A DNA stretch of 16,407 bases, taken from CAG-791 sp002394525. GTDB lineage: Bacteria; Bacillota; Clostridia; Lachnospirales; Lachnospiraceae. This document shows, one piece after another, positions 6,469 to 13,408 of the stretch; position 1 is the stretch's first letter, and each line of letters starts with the position of its first letter. The stretch spans positions 1 through 16,407 of the forward strand of contig CAMNFJ010000053.1 in assembly GCA_946536955.1 (NCBI GenBank), in the 5' to 3' direction. A program made the position numbers and the translations under genes. The notes under the pieces were generated by a model. That model saw only the letters and a list, made by a program, of their open reading frames with translations, had not been told where the DNA came from and did not search any database.

Positions 6469-7359
6469 TTATTTCTCTTCGGCAGAAGTGCTGGCAGGCG
6501 TCTTCTTCTGTACAGGATCCAGGCCCCGCGCCGCGGGTCTCAGCTTTTTCCCGGTGCTCACCTTGACCCTGCTCTCGGTCTCCGTGGGCTCTGCCGCCTC
6601 TCTGGGCGCAGGCTTTCCGGTCCGGTCGGGGAAGCGGTGCTTCCACATGGGCACGGCCCTGTCGCCCAGGAAATCGTGATAGACGGCGCTGTGCCGGTAC
6701 TCGTCCCGGGTCCCGAAAAAGAGCTGGCCCTCCTGCCCCAGGTGGAGGACATGGGTGGCATTTTTCAGGGAGACATCGATGTCGTGGGAGACCATGATGA
6801 CCGTGATCCCCTTTTCCTGGTTGATGTGGGCGATCTGGGCGTAGAGGCCCCGGGTCGCGACCGGGTCCAGGCCCGCCACAGGCTCATCCAGGAGGATCAT
6901 CTTCTGGGCGGCGCAGAGGGCGCGGGCCAGAAGGACTCTCTGCTGCTGGCCGCCGGACAGGTCGCGGTAGCACTGGTCCTGGAGGTCCGTGATCTCCAGG
7001 GCCTCCATATTTTCGCTGGCCCGTTCCTTTTCCGCGCGGGAATAAAAGGGCCGCAGCCCCATCCTGTTCAGACAGCCGGACAGGACGACCTCGCGCACGC
7101 TGGCCGGAAAGTCCTTCTGGATCTGGGTCTGCTGGGGCAGGTAGCCAATCTCGCTGGCCCGCAGCCCCTCGCCCATCTCCACCTTCCCGCCGGAGGGGCG
7201 CTTGAGGCGGAGGAGTCCCTTGATCAGGGTGCTCTTGCCTGCGCCGTTCTCCCCTATGATGCAGAGGTAATCCCCCTCGTTGACCTGAAAATTCAGGTCG
7301 CTGACCACTGTGATGCCGTCATAGGCAAAGGACAGATGTTCACATTTTAATAAGCTCAT
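6469..7359 (-). CDS. znuC: Zinc ABC transporter ATP-binding protein (ZnuC-like)
   Basis: Cytoplasmic ATPase powering metal import with the adjacent permease and lipoprotein. Seen: Walker A GENGAGKST (36-44), Q-loop LPQQ (near 74-77), signature LSGGQQQR (134-141), Walker B MILLDEP (154-160) and the H-loop SHD (His192). The ABC domain ends near residue 235; a further 60 residues rich in Pro, Lys, Arg and Glu form a disordered-looking tail not typical of ZnuC. Only a weak GGTGA precedes the ATG at 7357-7359. It is separated by 150 bases from znuA and by about 157 from the permease start, loose spacing for an operon, though order and strand are those expected. Confidence 0.93.
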   Translation of the reverse strand: MSLLKCEHLSFAYDGITVVSDLNFQVNEGDYLCIIGENGAGKSTLIKGLLRLKRPSGGKVEMGEGLRASEIGYLPQQTQIQKDFPASVREVVLSGCLNRMGLRPFYSRAEKERASENMEALEITDLQDQCYRDLSGGQQQRVLLARALCAAQKMILLDEPVAGLDPVATRGLYAQIAHINQEKGITVIMVSHDIDVSLKNATHVLHLGQEGQLFFGTRDEYRHSAVYHDFLGDRAVPMWKHRFPDRTGKPAPREAAEPTETESRVKVSTGKKLRPAARGLDPVQKKTPASTSAEEK

Positions 7360-7442
7360 TTATTTCACCATACATGCAGGGTCCGGTCTCCGAGGCAGCT
7401 TCCCTGCCGCTCTTTCGGATCCGTCACCGCTTCCGCGTTTCG

Positions 7443-7493
7443 CCCGCAGATATCATCATTTCCGGGTTTTACCCGCAGATATATTCCGTTTCC
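7443..7493. repeat. Short direct repeat in the znuA-znuC gap
   Basis: CCCGCAGATAT followed by a TTTCCG occurs twice, 29 bases apart (from 7443 and from 7472), in the 150-base space between znuA and znuC. No hairpin with a T-tract is present, so transcription probably reads through. Function unknown. Confidence 0.45.
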
Positions 7494-7509
7494 GTGCACC
7501 CGGGGGAGA

Positions 7510-8691
7510 TCACTGCCTCGCTCCCAGGGCGGTCTCCAAGGCCTTCAGATTCTTTTTCATCAGGGAGAGACAGGTCTGGCCCGACTCAAATTCGTCCCTG
7601 GTCACATTGTGGCAGGAGTGCAGCTGCAGGACCTGCATCCGCGGGGGCTTCTCCCCGGACTGGGTCCGCGCGGCCCGGCGGTCTGCCCTGACCTGCGCGG
7701 CCTCGCAGATGGCCTCCGCGATATTTCCATTGGAAAATTCGATCTTAAAGACGACCGGGAGTTCCTCCTCCGCCGCCTTGTTGATCAGAAAGGCGATCGT
7801 GGCCGCGTTGGGCTCCGAGTCCGAGGAGCAGCCGGAAAAGGCCGCATAGCAGGTCAGGCCCAGCTCCTCCGCCAGATAGCGGAAGGGGAAGCGGTCCCCG
7901 AAGAGGATGGTCTTTCTCCCGGCTCTCGCCGCCATCTCCAGGTACTGCCGGTCCAGGTCCTCAAATTTCCTGCGGTAATCATCTCCGTTGGCGCGGTAGA
8001 CGGCCGCGTTCTCAGGGTCCGTTTCGCAGAAGATGTCTGTCAGCTCCGCGATCAGGGTCACGCAGTTTTCCGGCGAGGTCCAGACATGTTCGTCCGGCTC
8101 GTCCGCGTGGGAGCGGCCCCCGGCATGGTGGCTGTGGTCCTCTTCGGCCGCGTCCTCCGCGTGGGCGTGGTCCTCTTCGGCCTCAGCTTCATGCGCGGTT
8201 TCGGCCTCAGTCTCCGCGTGGGCATCATGGTCTTCGTGGCTGTGCTCATGGCCGCCCCTCTCGGGCATCATGCCCTCCAGGTCCTGCTCGGCATAGGTTT
8301 TGCCCGCCAGGTCCAGGAGGCGGACGGCCCGGGGCCCGTCCTCTCCGACCGATTTCAGGATATTGTCCACCCAGACGTCATTTTCCCCGCCCACATAGAT
8401 AAAGAGGTCACTGTTCTGGATCAGCCTGATATCCTGGGGGGTGGGCTCATAGGAGTGGATCTCCTCCCCCGGCTTGAGCAGCATATGGACATCCGCGCGA
8501 TCTCCTCCTATATACCTGGCAAAATCATATTGGGGAAAGATGGTCGTCACGACCTGCAGGCGCGTTCCCTTGTCTGGGGCCCCTGATCCGGCCCGGTCCC
8601 GGGAGGCTGCGCAGCCGGACAGGACTGACGCCAGAAGGACCGCCGCCAGCAGAAGGACGGGCCCTCTCTTTTTTCTTTTCTTAAATCTCAT
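7510..8691 (-). CDS. znuA: Zinc-binding lipoprotein (ZnuA/AdcA-like), metal ABC transporter substrate-binding protein
   Basis: Surface lipoprotein that delivers zinc to the ABC permease. Seen: a basic N-terminus and hydrophobic helix ending in lipobox LSGC (Cys27); KPGEEIHSYEPTP with the first ligand His79; a 50-residue His/Asp/Glu-rich loop (about 148-202) typical of zinc rather than manganese binders; DEHVWTSP (His202); and GDRFPFRYL near 265-272, where a Firmicutes subgroup has Asp in the place of the third His. The C-terminal SCHNVTRDEFESG segment is normal for that subgroup. A basic stretch of about 20 residues (near 333-352) looks inserted. At 393 residues it is longer than classical ZnuA, mainly from the His loop. 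It follows the regulator by 15 bases. Confidence 0.94.
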   Translation of the reverse strand: MRFKKRKKRGPVLLLAAVLLASVLSGCAASRDRAGSGAPDKGTRLQVVTTIFPQYDFARYIGGDRADVHMLLKPGEEIHSYEPTPQDIRLIQNSDLFIYVGGENDVWVDNILKSVGEDGPRAVRLLDLAGKTYAEQDLEGMMPERGGHEHSHEDHDAHAETEAETAHEAEAEEDHAHAEDAAEEDHSHHAGGRSHADEPDEHVWTSPENCVTLIAELTDIFCETDPENAAVYRANGDDYRRKFEDLDRQYLEMAARAGRKTILFGDRFPFRYLAEELGLTCYAAFSGCSSDSEPNAATIAFLINKAAEEELPVVFKIEFSNGNIAEAICEAAQVRADRRAARTQSGEKPPRMQVLQLHSCHNVTRDEFESGQTCLSLMKKNLKALETALGARQ

Positions 8692-8706
8692 TTTTCATCT
8701 CAATCT

Positions 8707-9135
8707 TTACGCCCGCGAATCCTCGCGGCAGTCTCCGCAGACCCCGTAGAGGACCGTCTGTACGTTGTCCATGCGGAATCCGCAGCGTTCCTCCAGCAGG
8801 CGGGCCATATCCTCGATCTCACTCCTGTCAATGTGGAGGAGCTTTCCGCACTTCTCACATTTGCAGTGGATGAACCTGGCATGCCCCTGCTCTGCTCCGA
8901 TATATTCAAAGCAGGCCGCACTGCCGCTGTCCACCGTATATTTGCGCATCCGGCCGTCCGCCACCAGTTGCTCCAGCTGCCGGTAAATGGTCGCGAGTCC
9001 CATGGTGCTCCCCGCGCTGCGGAAGTGGTCATGGATCTCATTGACCGTCACGTGCTCCCCCACCCTGCTCTGCAGGTAGGACACCAGCGCGTCTCTGTTT
9101 TTTGTTCTGTAATGCATTCCGCTTTTTGCAGACAT
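8707..9135 (-). CDS. Fur-family metalloregulator (probably Zur-like)
   Basis: DNA-binding repressor that senses a metal. The 142-residue length is typical. Seen: a winged-helix half with TVNEIHDHFRS and GLATIYRQLEQLVADGRM; then the Fur dimerisation half with HARFIHCKCEKCGKLLHID (CxxC at 93/96) and a C-terminal CGDC (133/136), forming the structural zinc site. It heads the znuA-znuC-znuB operon, so zinc is the likely signal; the Fur-type operator means iron cannot be excluded by sequence alone. The start is ATG 9133-9135 with GGAGG five bases upstream; an inner ATG at 9115-9117 is less well placed. It probably autoregulates through the box at 9162-9180. Confidence 0.93.
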   Translation of the reverse strand: MSAKSGMHYRTKNRDALVSYLQSRVGEHVTVNEIHDHFRSAGSTMGLATIYRQLEQLVADGRMRKYTVDSGSAACFEYIGAEQGHARFIHCKCEKCGKLLHIDRSEIEDMARLLEERCGFRMDNVQTVLYGVCGDCREDSRA

Positions 9136-9161
9136 AAATCCTCCGTTCCCAAGACAGTTTT

Positions 9162-9180
9162 GAAAATGATTCTCATTTTC
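9162..9180. promoter_or_regulatory. Fur/Zur box
   Basis: GAAAATGATTCTCATTTTC has perfect 8-base arms (GAAAATGA/TCATTTTC) around TTC. It matches 15 of 19 positions of the classical Fur consensus GATAATGATAATCATTATC. It lies just downstream of the regulator's promoter, between -10 and the start codon, where binding would block transcription. Confidence 0.85.
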
Positions 9181-9191
9181 TCAACAGAAGA

Positions 9192-9219
9192 ATTATAGCG
9201 GTTCCCCCTTGCTTGTCAA
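9192..9219 (-). promoter_or_regulatory. Consensus promoter of the fur-znuACB operon
   Basis: Minus strand TTGACA (9214-9219), 16-base spacer, TATAAT (9192-9197). Both hexamers are perfect, so the unrepressed promoter should be strong, with control resting on the adjacent Fur box. Confidence 0.9.
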
Positions 9220-9359
9220 GACATTTCTCAGCAGACCACCGGCCCCGGGGCCATAGCTCCCGGTCCCGCGGACAGATGCAGCCGCGACCGGTTTCGTACA
9301 TAATATTTATCGATATTACGATCTGTTCACATTCCAGAACGATTTCTCCGCAGTCTTTG

Positions 9360-9368
9360 TGCTATGAT
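9360..9368 (+). promoter_or_regulatory. Extended -10 promoter candidate for the EamA exporter
   Basis: TGCTATGAT is an extended -10 (TGn plus TATGAT at 9363-9368). No good -35 lies 16-18 bases upstream. It would give a leader of about 160 bases containing the tandem repeats. An AT-rich palindrome TAATAT...ATATTA (9301-9318) lies further up and could bind a regulator. Confidence 0.45.
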
Positions 9369-9395
9369 GATGCAGGCAAATACATACCTGGCTGT

Positions 9396-9450
9396 AAAAC
9401 ACATACATAACTGAAAACACATGTATAACTGAAAAACATATACATAGATG
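9396..9450. repeat. Three 18-19-bp tandem repeats in the exporter leader
   Basis: AAAACACATACATAACTG (9396-9413), AAAACACATGTATAACTG (9414-9431) and the diverged AAAAACATATACATAGATG (9432-9450). The period equals that of the unrelated repeat at 1523. They lie in the 5' leader of the exporter gene. Confidence 0.75.
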
Positions 9451-9478
9451 CAGAGACCATGCATAACCGTGAACACGG

Positions 9479-9558
9479 CAGGGGCACACGGCCATGAATA
9501 AAGCCAGGGCCAACAGGACAGGGGCACACGACCATGAATAAAACCAGAGTAAACAGAA
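9479..9558. repeat. 40-bp tandem duplication of the exporter start region
   Basis: The blocks 9479-9518 and 9519-9558 match at 34 of 40 positions. Each contains CAGGGGCACACG followed by an ATGAATAAA start. The second block supplies the ribosome binding region and the first codons of the exporter; the first supplies a spare start (9494), out of frame with the gene. Confidence 0.85.
9494..9541 (+). CDS. Putative 15-residue upstream ORF
   Basis: The first copy of the duplication encodes M-NKARANRTGAHDHE-stop. Its TAA (9539-9541) overlaps the exporter start region (ATG at 9534), so translating ribosomes would end on top of the exporter start, a layout that permits coupling or attenuation. The ribosome binding site (CAGGGG) is mediocre. 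It is more likely a by-product of the duplication than a selected peptide. Confidence 0.3.
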   Translation: MNKARANRTGAHDHE

Positions 9559-10430
9559 CAGATAATACACAGGCAGGAACAGATGACAAGAGAAAGGGAA
9601 TCTTCTTCATCCTGCTCGCCGCCCTGTTCTTTTCCATGATGTCGATCTTTGTGCGGCTGGCCGGAGACGTGCCGACCATGCAGAAGGCCTTTTTCAGAAA
9701 TATCGTGGCGGCCGTCGTCGCCGCGATCCTCCTGCTCCGGTCCCGGGAGCCTGTCACCATTCCCGGGAAGAGCCTGGTCCCCCTGCTTATGCGCAGCATC
9801 TTCGGGACGGCGGGAATCCTGGCCAATTTCTGGGCCGTGGACAATCTGGGGATCGCCGACGCCAACATGCTCAACAAGCTGTCGCCCTTTTTTGCCATCC
9901 TGATGTCAATTTTTATATTAGGAGAAAAGCCCAACCGGATTGAATGGCTGAGCGTCCTTCTGGCCTTCATCGGCGCCGCCTTTGTTGCCAAGCCCTCGGC
10001 CGGGATCGCGTCGGCGCCCGCCCTGGTCGGCATTCTGGGCGGCTTCACGGCCGGAACTGCCTATACCTTTGTGCGCAGGCTGGGCCTGCAGGGTGTAAAG
10101 GGGCCGGTTGTCGTGGCATTTTTTTCAGCCTTCTCCACCCTGGTTCTTCTGCCCAACCTCCTGCTCAATTTCCACCCCATGGACCTCAGGCAGACCCTCT
10201 GCCTGCTCATGGCCGGCTGCTGCGCGGCAGGCGGCCAGCTCTCCGTCACGGCGGCCTACCAGCACGCGCCCGCCCGCGACATCTCGGTCTTTGACTACTC
10301 ACAGGTTATCTACGCCGCCCTCTTCGGGATCCTCCTCTTCGGGGAATTCCCCGATGTCTGGAGCATCATCGGCTACGTCATCATCATCGGCACCGCCTTT
10401 GCCAAGTGGTATCTGGTCACACACAGGTGA
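9534..10430 (+). CDS. EamA/DMT-superfamily transporter
   Basis: A 298-residue membrane protein with two EamA repeats, about ten hydrophobic helices. Seen: FFILLAALFFSMMSIFVRLAG opening the first repeat, RSIFGTAGILANFWAVDNLG, LSPFFAILMSIFILGEKP at the end of repeat one, then GGFTAGTAYTFVRRLG and a closing YSQVIYAALFGILLFGEFP. Paired LGEKP/FGEFP motifs are characteristic of the family. DMT proteins usually export metabolites, amino acids or drugs; the substrate cannot be read from the sequence. The start is ATG 9534, with an ordinary hydrophilic N-terminus of 21 residues. It is divergent from the zinc operon, about 400 bases away, and has no obvious partner genes. Confidence 0.92.
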   Translation: MNKTRVNRTDNTQAGTDDKRKGIFFILLAALFFSMMSIFVRLAGDVPTMQKAFFRNIVAAVVAAILLLRSREPVTIPGKSLVPLLMRSIFGTAGILANFWAVDNLGIADANMLNKLSPFFAILMSIFILGEKPNRIEWLSVLLAFIGAAFVAKPSAGIASAPALVGILGGFTAGTAYTFVRRLGLQGVKGPVVVAFFSAFSTLVLLPNLLLNFHPMDLRQTLCLLMAGCCAAGGQLSVTAAYQHAPARDISVFDYSQVIYAALFGILLFGEFPDVWSIIGYVIIIGTAFAKWYLVTHR

Positions 10431-10448
10431 GGTGAGAGCCGGGCGGGT

Positions 10449-10496
10449 CGTGAGTCAGTCTGTTACGTCCCCTTTGACTCACGCTCCCCGCCTCAC
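10449..10496. repeat. Inverted repeat after the exporter gene
   Basis: CGTGAGTCA (10449-10457) pairs with TGACTCACG (10475-10483), and GGCGGG (10442-10447) pairs with CCCGCC (10487-10492). There is no T-tract, so it is at best a weak terminator. The stretch ACGTCCCCTTTGACTCACG...CCCCGCCTCAC resembles 11969-12000. Confidence 0.55.
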
Positions 10497-10663
10497 TGTC
10501 CAGATGTCTCTATAATCTGTCTTTTTTCTTATAATACTCCCCCTCTTTTTTGCGGATCTTCCCTCAATCTCTTCTCTTTCTGCCTCTTCCCGCGTCCCTG
10601 ATAATGTCCTGATAGAGATATTTTCTGTCAGAAAGCCCTCTAAAAGAATGATCCGGTCTCCCC

Positions 10664-10669
10664 TATAAT
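10664..10669 (+). promoter_or_regulatory. Likely -10 of the binding-lipoprotein gene
   Basis: A perfect TATAAT lies about 155 bases upstream of the lipoprotein start. The -35 region (10641-10646, TAAAAG) is poor, which suggests an activator or a different start. The short palindrome TTCTGTCAGAA (10624-10634) lies just upstream. Confidence 0.45.
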
Positions 10670-10692
10670 GACCTCAGAACAAAACGAAAGAC

Positions 10693-10805
10693 CTGATACA
10701 GCCCGCCGGAAAACAGGCGGAGCCGCCCAGGCCGATCTGTATCAGAAGGTTATTTTACAAAAAAAGTTTTTACAAAAGGATCCGCGACGAAAGTTTTCGC
10801 GATCC
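10693..10805 (+). promoter_or_regulatory. Structured 5' leader of the binding-lipoprotein mRNA
   Basis: CTGATACAG (10693-10701) pairs perfectly with CTGTATCAG (10737-10745), closing a domain with an inner CCGCC/GGCGG hairpin (10703-10720). A second hairpin, GGATC-c-GCGA (10778-10787) with TCGCGATCC (10797-10805), stands about seven bases before the ribosome binding site AAGGAGG. I cannot match it to a known riboswitch class. Confidence 0.5.
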
Positions 10806-10826
10806 GGTACAAAGGAGGAGATCAGA

Positions 10827-11849
10827 ATGAGAAAAATCAATTTGGGTAAGGCAATGATGTCCGGTCTGCTCGGGGCGGCAGCAATGATGACGCTGCTCAC
10901 CGGATGCGGAAACTCGGCGGACGCAGGCGCGGCCGCCTCCGCAAAGAGCGCCGAGGGCCCCTACAAAATGGCCTATGTGGTCACGACCCGCGACGAATAT
11001 CTGGGCCTTCTGGAGGATGAGGTCGTAAAGGCCGCCAAAGAAAAAGGCGTCGATATGGAAGTCTTCTATGCCGGAAATGATGCCCTGAAGATGATCGACT
11101 GCGTAGAGGCAGCCAAGAGCAAGGGCAAGGACGCGGTCCTGATCAACCTCAATGCCTCCGAGGAGGCCCGGGCCTGCATCGAGGCAGCCGGCGACATGAA
11201 GGTCGTCTTTGTCAACCGCGAGCCCAGTGAGCTGAGCCTGCTCGGAGATAACGCGGCGTCTGTCGCATCGGACGAGCACACCTCCGGAAAATACCAGGGT
11301 GAATTCCTCGCCGACTATTTCAAAAAGGAAGGAAAGAAGGACGTCTCCTATGTCCTGCTCAAAGGGACCGACGGTCTGGTCCACACGACCCTGCGCTCCG
11401 AGGGCGTCATCGACGCCATGGAGGAAGCAGGCCTCAATGTGAAGCCCGCAGCTGTCGTCGAGGCTGATTTCGACCGCAACACTGCCAAGTCCGAGATGGA
11501 CGTCGTCCTGCCGGGACTGGACTTTGACTGTGTCATCTCCAACAACGACGCCATGGCGATCGGCGCCCTTCTGGCCATGGATGACGCAGGGATCCAGGCA
11601 GGTTCCGTGCCCGTCGTCGGCATCGACGCGACAGAGGCCGGAAAAGAGGCGATCCGCAGCGGCCAGATGGCCATGACCGTCTTCCAGAGCGCGAAGGGCC
11701 AGGCCGAAGGCTCCGTCGAGGCAGCCATCAACATGCTGGACGGCAGCCCCATCGCCGAGGACACTGGCTGCGAGCCCTCCGACGAGAACCCCTACATGCT
11801 CTACTTCCCCTTCGTCCCTGTGACCGCTGAGAACGTAGACAGCATCTGA
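10827..11849 (+). CDS. Sugar-type ABC substrate-binding lipoprotein, orphan
   Basis: Extracytoplasmic lipoprotein of the periplasmic binding protein type I (Peripla_BP_4, ribose/galactose-type) family. Seen: an n-region MRKINLGK, hydrophobic helix and lipobox LTGC (Cys27); MAYVVTTRDEYLGLLEDEVVKAAKEKGVDMEVFYAG, the typical first strand and helix; DAVLINLNASEEARACIEAA; VVFVNREP; the hinge and ligand region with FDCVISNNDAMAIGALLAMDDAGI and PVVGIDATEAGKEAIRSGQMAMTVFQ. The start is ATG 10827 with AAGGAGG upstream; a frame extending 53 codons further up lacks a signal peptide and runs through the leader. Length 340 is normal. No permease or ATPase gene adjoins it, so it serves a transporter or a chemoreceptor elsewhere. 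The ligand is unknown. Confidence 0.93.
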   Translation: MRKINLGKAMMSGLLGAAAMMTLLTGCGNSADAGAAASAKSAEGPYKMAYVVTTRDEYLGLLEDEVVKAAKEKGVDMEVFYAGNDALKMIDCVEAAKSKGKDAVLINLNASEEARACIEAAGDMKVVFVNREPSELSLLGDNAASVASDEHTSGKYQGEFLADYFKKEGKKDVSYVLLKGTDGLVHTTLRSEGVIDAMEEAGLNVKPAAVVEADFDRNTAKSEMDVVLPGLDFDCVISNNDAMAIGALLAMDDAGIQAGSVPVVGIDATEAGKEAIRSGQMAMTVFQSAKGQAEGSVEAAINMLDGSPIAEDTGCEPSDENPYMLYFPFVPVTAENVDSI

Positions 11850-11892
11850 GGATCCATCATCAATAACAACTGTACTACCCCTTTACAGCAGG

Positions 11893-11930
11893 CAGGCCTG
11901 CCGCGCAAGACGCGGCAGGCCTGTTTTATT
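11893..11930 (+). terminator. Intrinsic terminator of the binding-lipoprotein gene
   Basis: CAGGCCTGCCGCG (11893-11905) and CGCGGCAGGCCTG (11911-11923) form a 13-bp perfect stem with a 5-base loop, followed by TTTTATT. Confidence 0.92.
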
Positions 11931-11947
11931 CTTCATCGAGAAATATC

Positions 11948-12000
11948 CGTGACTTCCGTCGGGGGATACGCCCCCTTTGACCCGTCCGTCCCCGGCTCAC
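11948..12000. repeat. Diverged relative of the 10449-10496 repeat
   Basis: ACGCCCCCTTTGACCCGTCC then GTCCCCGGCTCAC aligns with 10464-10496 at roughly 26 of 33 positions by eye, with one gap. It overlaps the stop codon of the hydrolase-methyltransferase gene. Confidence 0.35.
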
Positions 12001-13319
12001 GCCTTCTCCAATATCACATTGAGCCATCTCTCCTCCCCTCTTCCGGGTCTGACATCGCCGGTCACCCAAAGCTGCGCGATCCGGTATTCGGGGAGGCCCT
12101 TCAGGTAGTCGCGGAAGCCTTCCGGGGTAAAGTCCGTAAAGTATCTGCCGCGGCGGTCTCCCTCGAAGTCTCCGTATTTGAAGGAGACATAGAGGACGCC
12201 TCCCGGGCGCAGGGCCTTTCCCAGCTCCCGCATGACAGGGCTCAGCTCCCGCTTTGTCAGGTGGAGGAGGGAGGCGCAGGCCCAGATCCCATCATAGCGG
12301 TCCCCATCCCGCGCGGTGTAGTCGCGGAAGTCCAGGCATTTCACGGATATGCCGGTGAGGTCCGACGCCATCCGGCAGAGGGCGGCGGACCCGTCGAACG
12401 CGTCCGCTTCATAGCCCAGGTCCAGGAAGGCCCTGGTATCCCGGCCGGTGCCGCAGCCGAAGTCCAGGATCCGGCCACCCGCGGGAAGGCAGTCGAGGAA
12501 GCGGGACCGGAGCTCTTCCATGTCCGCATGGAGGGTATTGGCCGCGAACTCCTCCGCGTGCTCTTCATAATAGCGCAGGGTCTTCCCGTCCGCATCCTCC
12601 CGGGGGCAGGGAGTCTGTGCCGCGCCAGCGGATATTTTTTCAGGGGCCGGCTTCTTTTCCCGCTCCCGCTTCATCAGCCAGGCAAAAGCCCTGGCCGTCC
12701 GAAGGTCCGGCTCCCTGAAATGATTGCCTTTGTTCCACTCCAGAAGGCAGTCTGTCCCGCCCCCGGCCAGGATGTCCTGTGCCTCCCGGATGCAGGTCCC
12801 CACCCGGGACATGACCGGATTGCGCGTTCTTTCCTCGCGGTCTCCCAGGCTCAGGTAGACGGCCTCCGCGCCCATCTCATGGTCCCTCATGTACTCGATG
12901 AAACCGGGAAACCAGATCGAGGGGGAGGCCGCCGCGATCCCGTCAAAGCGGTCTGTCTGAAAACCAGCCCAGAGCGCGAACAATCCGGCGAGAGAATAGC
13001 CGCCGAGATAGACCTTCTGCTCCTCCCGCTCCCCGCCAGGCTTTACAGGGGGGAGGACTTCCTCCTGGAGAAAGCCAAGGACATCGGCGGCGCCATCCCC
13101 GAAATCCTCATTTCCGAAGACTGCCGGCGCGGGCCAGGGCGAGAGATCCCGGTTCCAGCTTCTCACCCTGACAGCCTTGAGGCAGAAGTCCTGCCCGCCG
13201 GACAGGTCCCGGATAAAGGACACTTCCTTTTCAATGACCTCCAGATCGTGGTCATCGACCATCTGAAGGAGCAGAATATCCGCGCGCGGATCTCCATAGG
13301 TTATGATCTCGAAGCTCAT
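11997..13319 (-). CDS. Fused alpha/beta-hydrolase (esterase-like) and SAM-dependent methyltransferase
   Basis: A 440-residue cytoplasmic protein with two enzyme domains. The N-terminal half (about 1-218) is an alpha/beta-hydrolase of the putative-esterase type: nucleophile Ser109 in GGYSLAG, a probable acid Asp160 in SLGDREER, His200 in KGNHF. A charged linker (219-245) follows. The C-terminal half (about 246-440) is a class I methyltransferase: motif I ILDFGCGTGRD (284-294), acidic Asp309 after strand 2, FDGSAALCRMAS, then YDGIWACASLLHL and LRPGGVLYVSFKYGD, with RGRYFTDFTPEGF. The methyltransferase type commonly stands alone, so the fusion is unusual. Both sets of catalytic residues are intact. 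The start is ATG 13317-13319 with GGAGG upstream. The substrate is unknown; neighbours give no clue. Confidence 0.9.
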   Translation of the reverse strand: MSFEIITYGDPRADILLLQMVDDHDLEVIEKEVSFIRDLSGGQDFCLKAVRVRSWNRDLSPWPAPAVFGNEDFGDGAADVLGFLQEEVLPPVKPGGEREEQKVYLGGYSLAGLFALWAGFQTDRFDGIAAASPSIWFPGFIEYMRDHEMGAEAVYLSLGDREERTRNPVMSRVGTCIREAQDILAGGGTDCLLEWNKGNHFREPDLRTARAFAWLMKREREKKPAPEKISAGAAQTPCPREDADGKTLRYYEEHAEEFAANTLHADMEELRSRFLDCLPAGGRILDFGCGTGRDTRAFLDLGYEADAFDGSAALCRMASDLTGISVKCLDFRDYTARDGDRYDGIWACASLLHLTKRELSPVMRELGKALRPGGVLYVSFKYGDFEGDRRGRYFTDFTPEGFRDYLKGLPEYRIAQLWVTGDVRPGRGEERWLNVILEKA

Positions 13320-13408
13320 AGATCCTCCACATTCTTTGCACAGGGCTGAAAAACCTCCGGATTTTCAGGCGGGCAGGACACTTATCATTCAGGTATCTGT
13401 TCAGTTGC

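Noticed and set aside
9396..9450. CRISPR array
   Set aside because: Repeats are directly adjacent with no spacers of constant length and there are no cas genes; the same applies to 1523-1576.
9316..9570. 84-codon minus-strand frame with repeated Cys/Val-rich segments
   Set aside because: It simply translates the tandem repeats in reverse; it has no ribosome binding site and spans the exporter's start.
10430..10500. Intrinsic terminator of the exporter gene
   Set aside because: The inverted repeat is real but no T-tract follows on either strand, so I list it as a repeat only.
11949..13349. 466-codon open frame on the plus strand opposite the hydrolase-methyltransferase fusion
   Set aside because: The opposite strand has intact catalytic motifs in both domains; this frame has none and is a GC-driven shadow.
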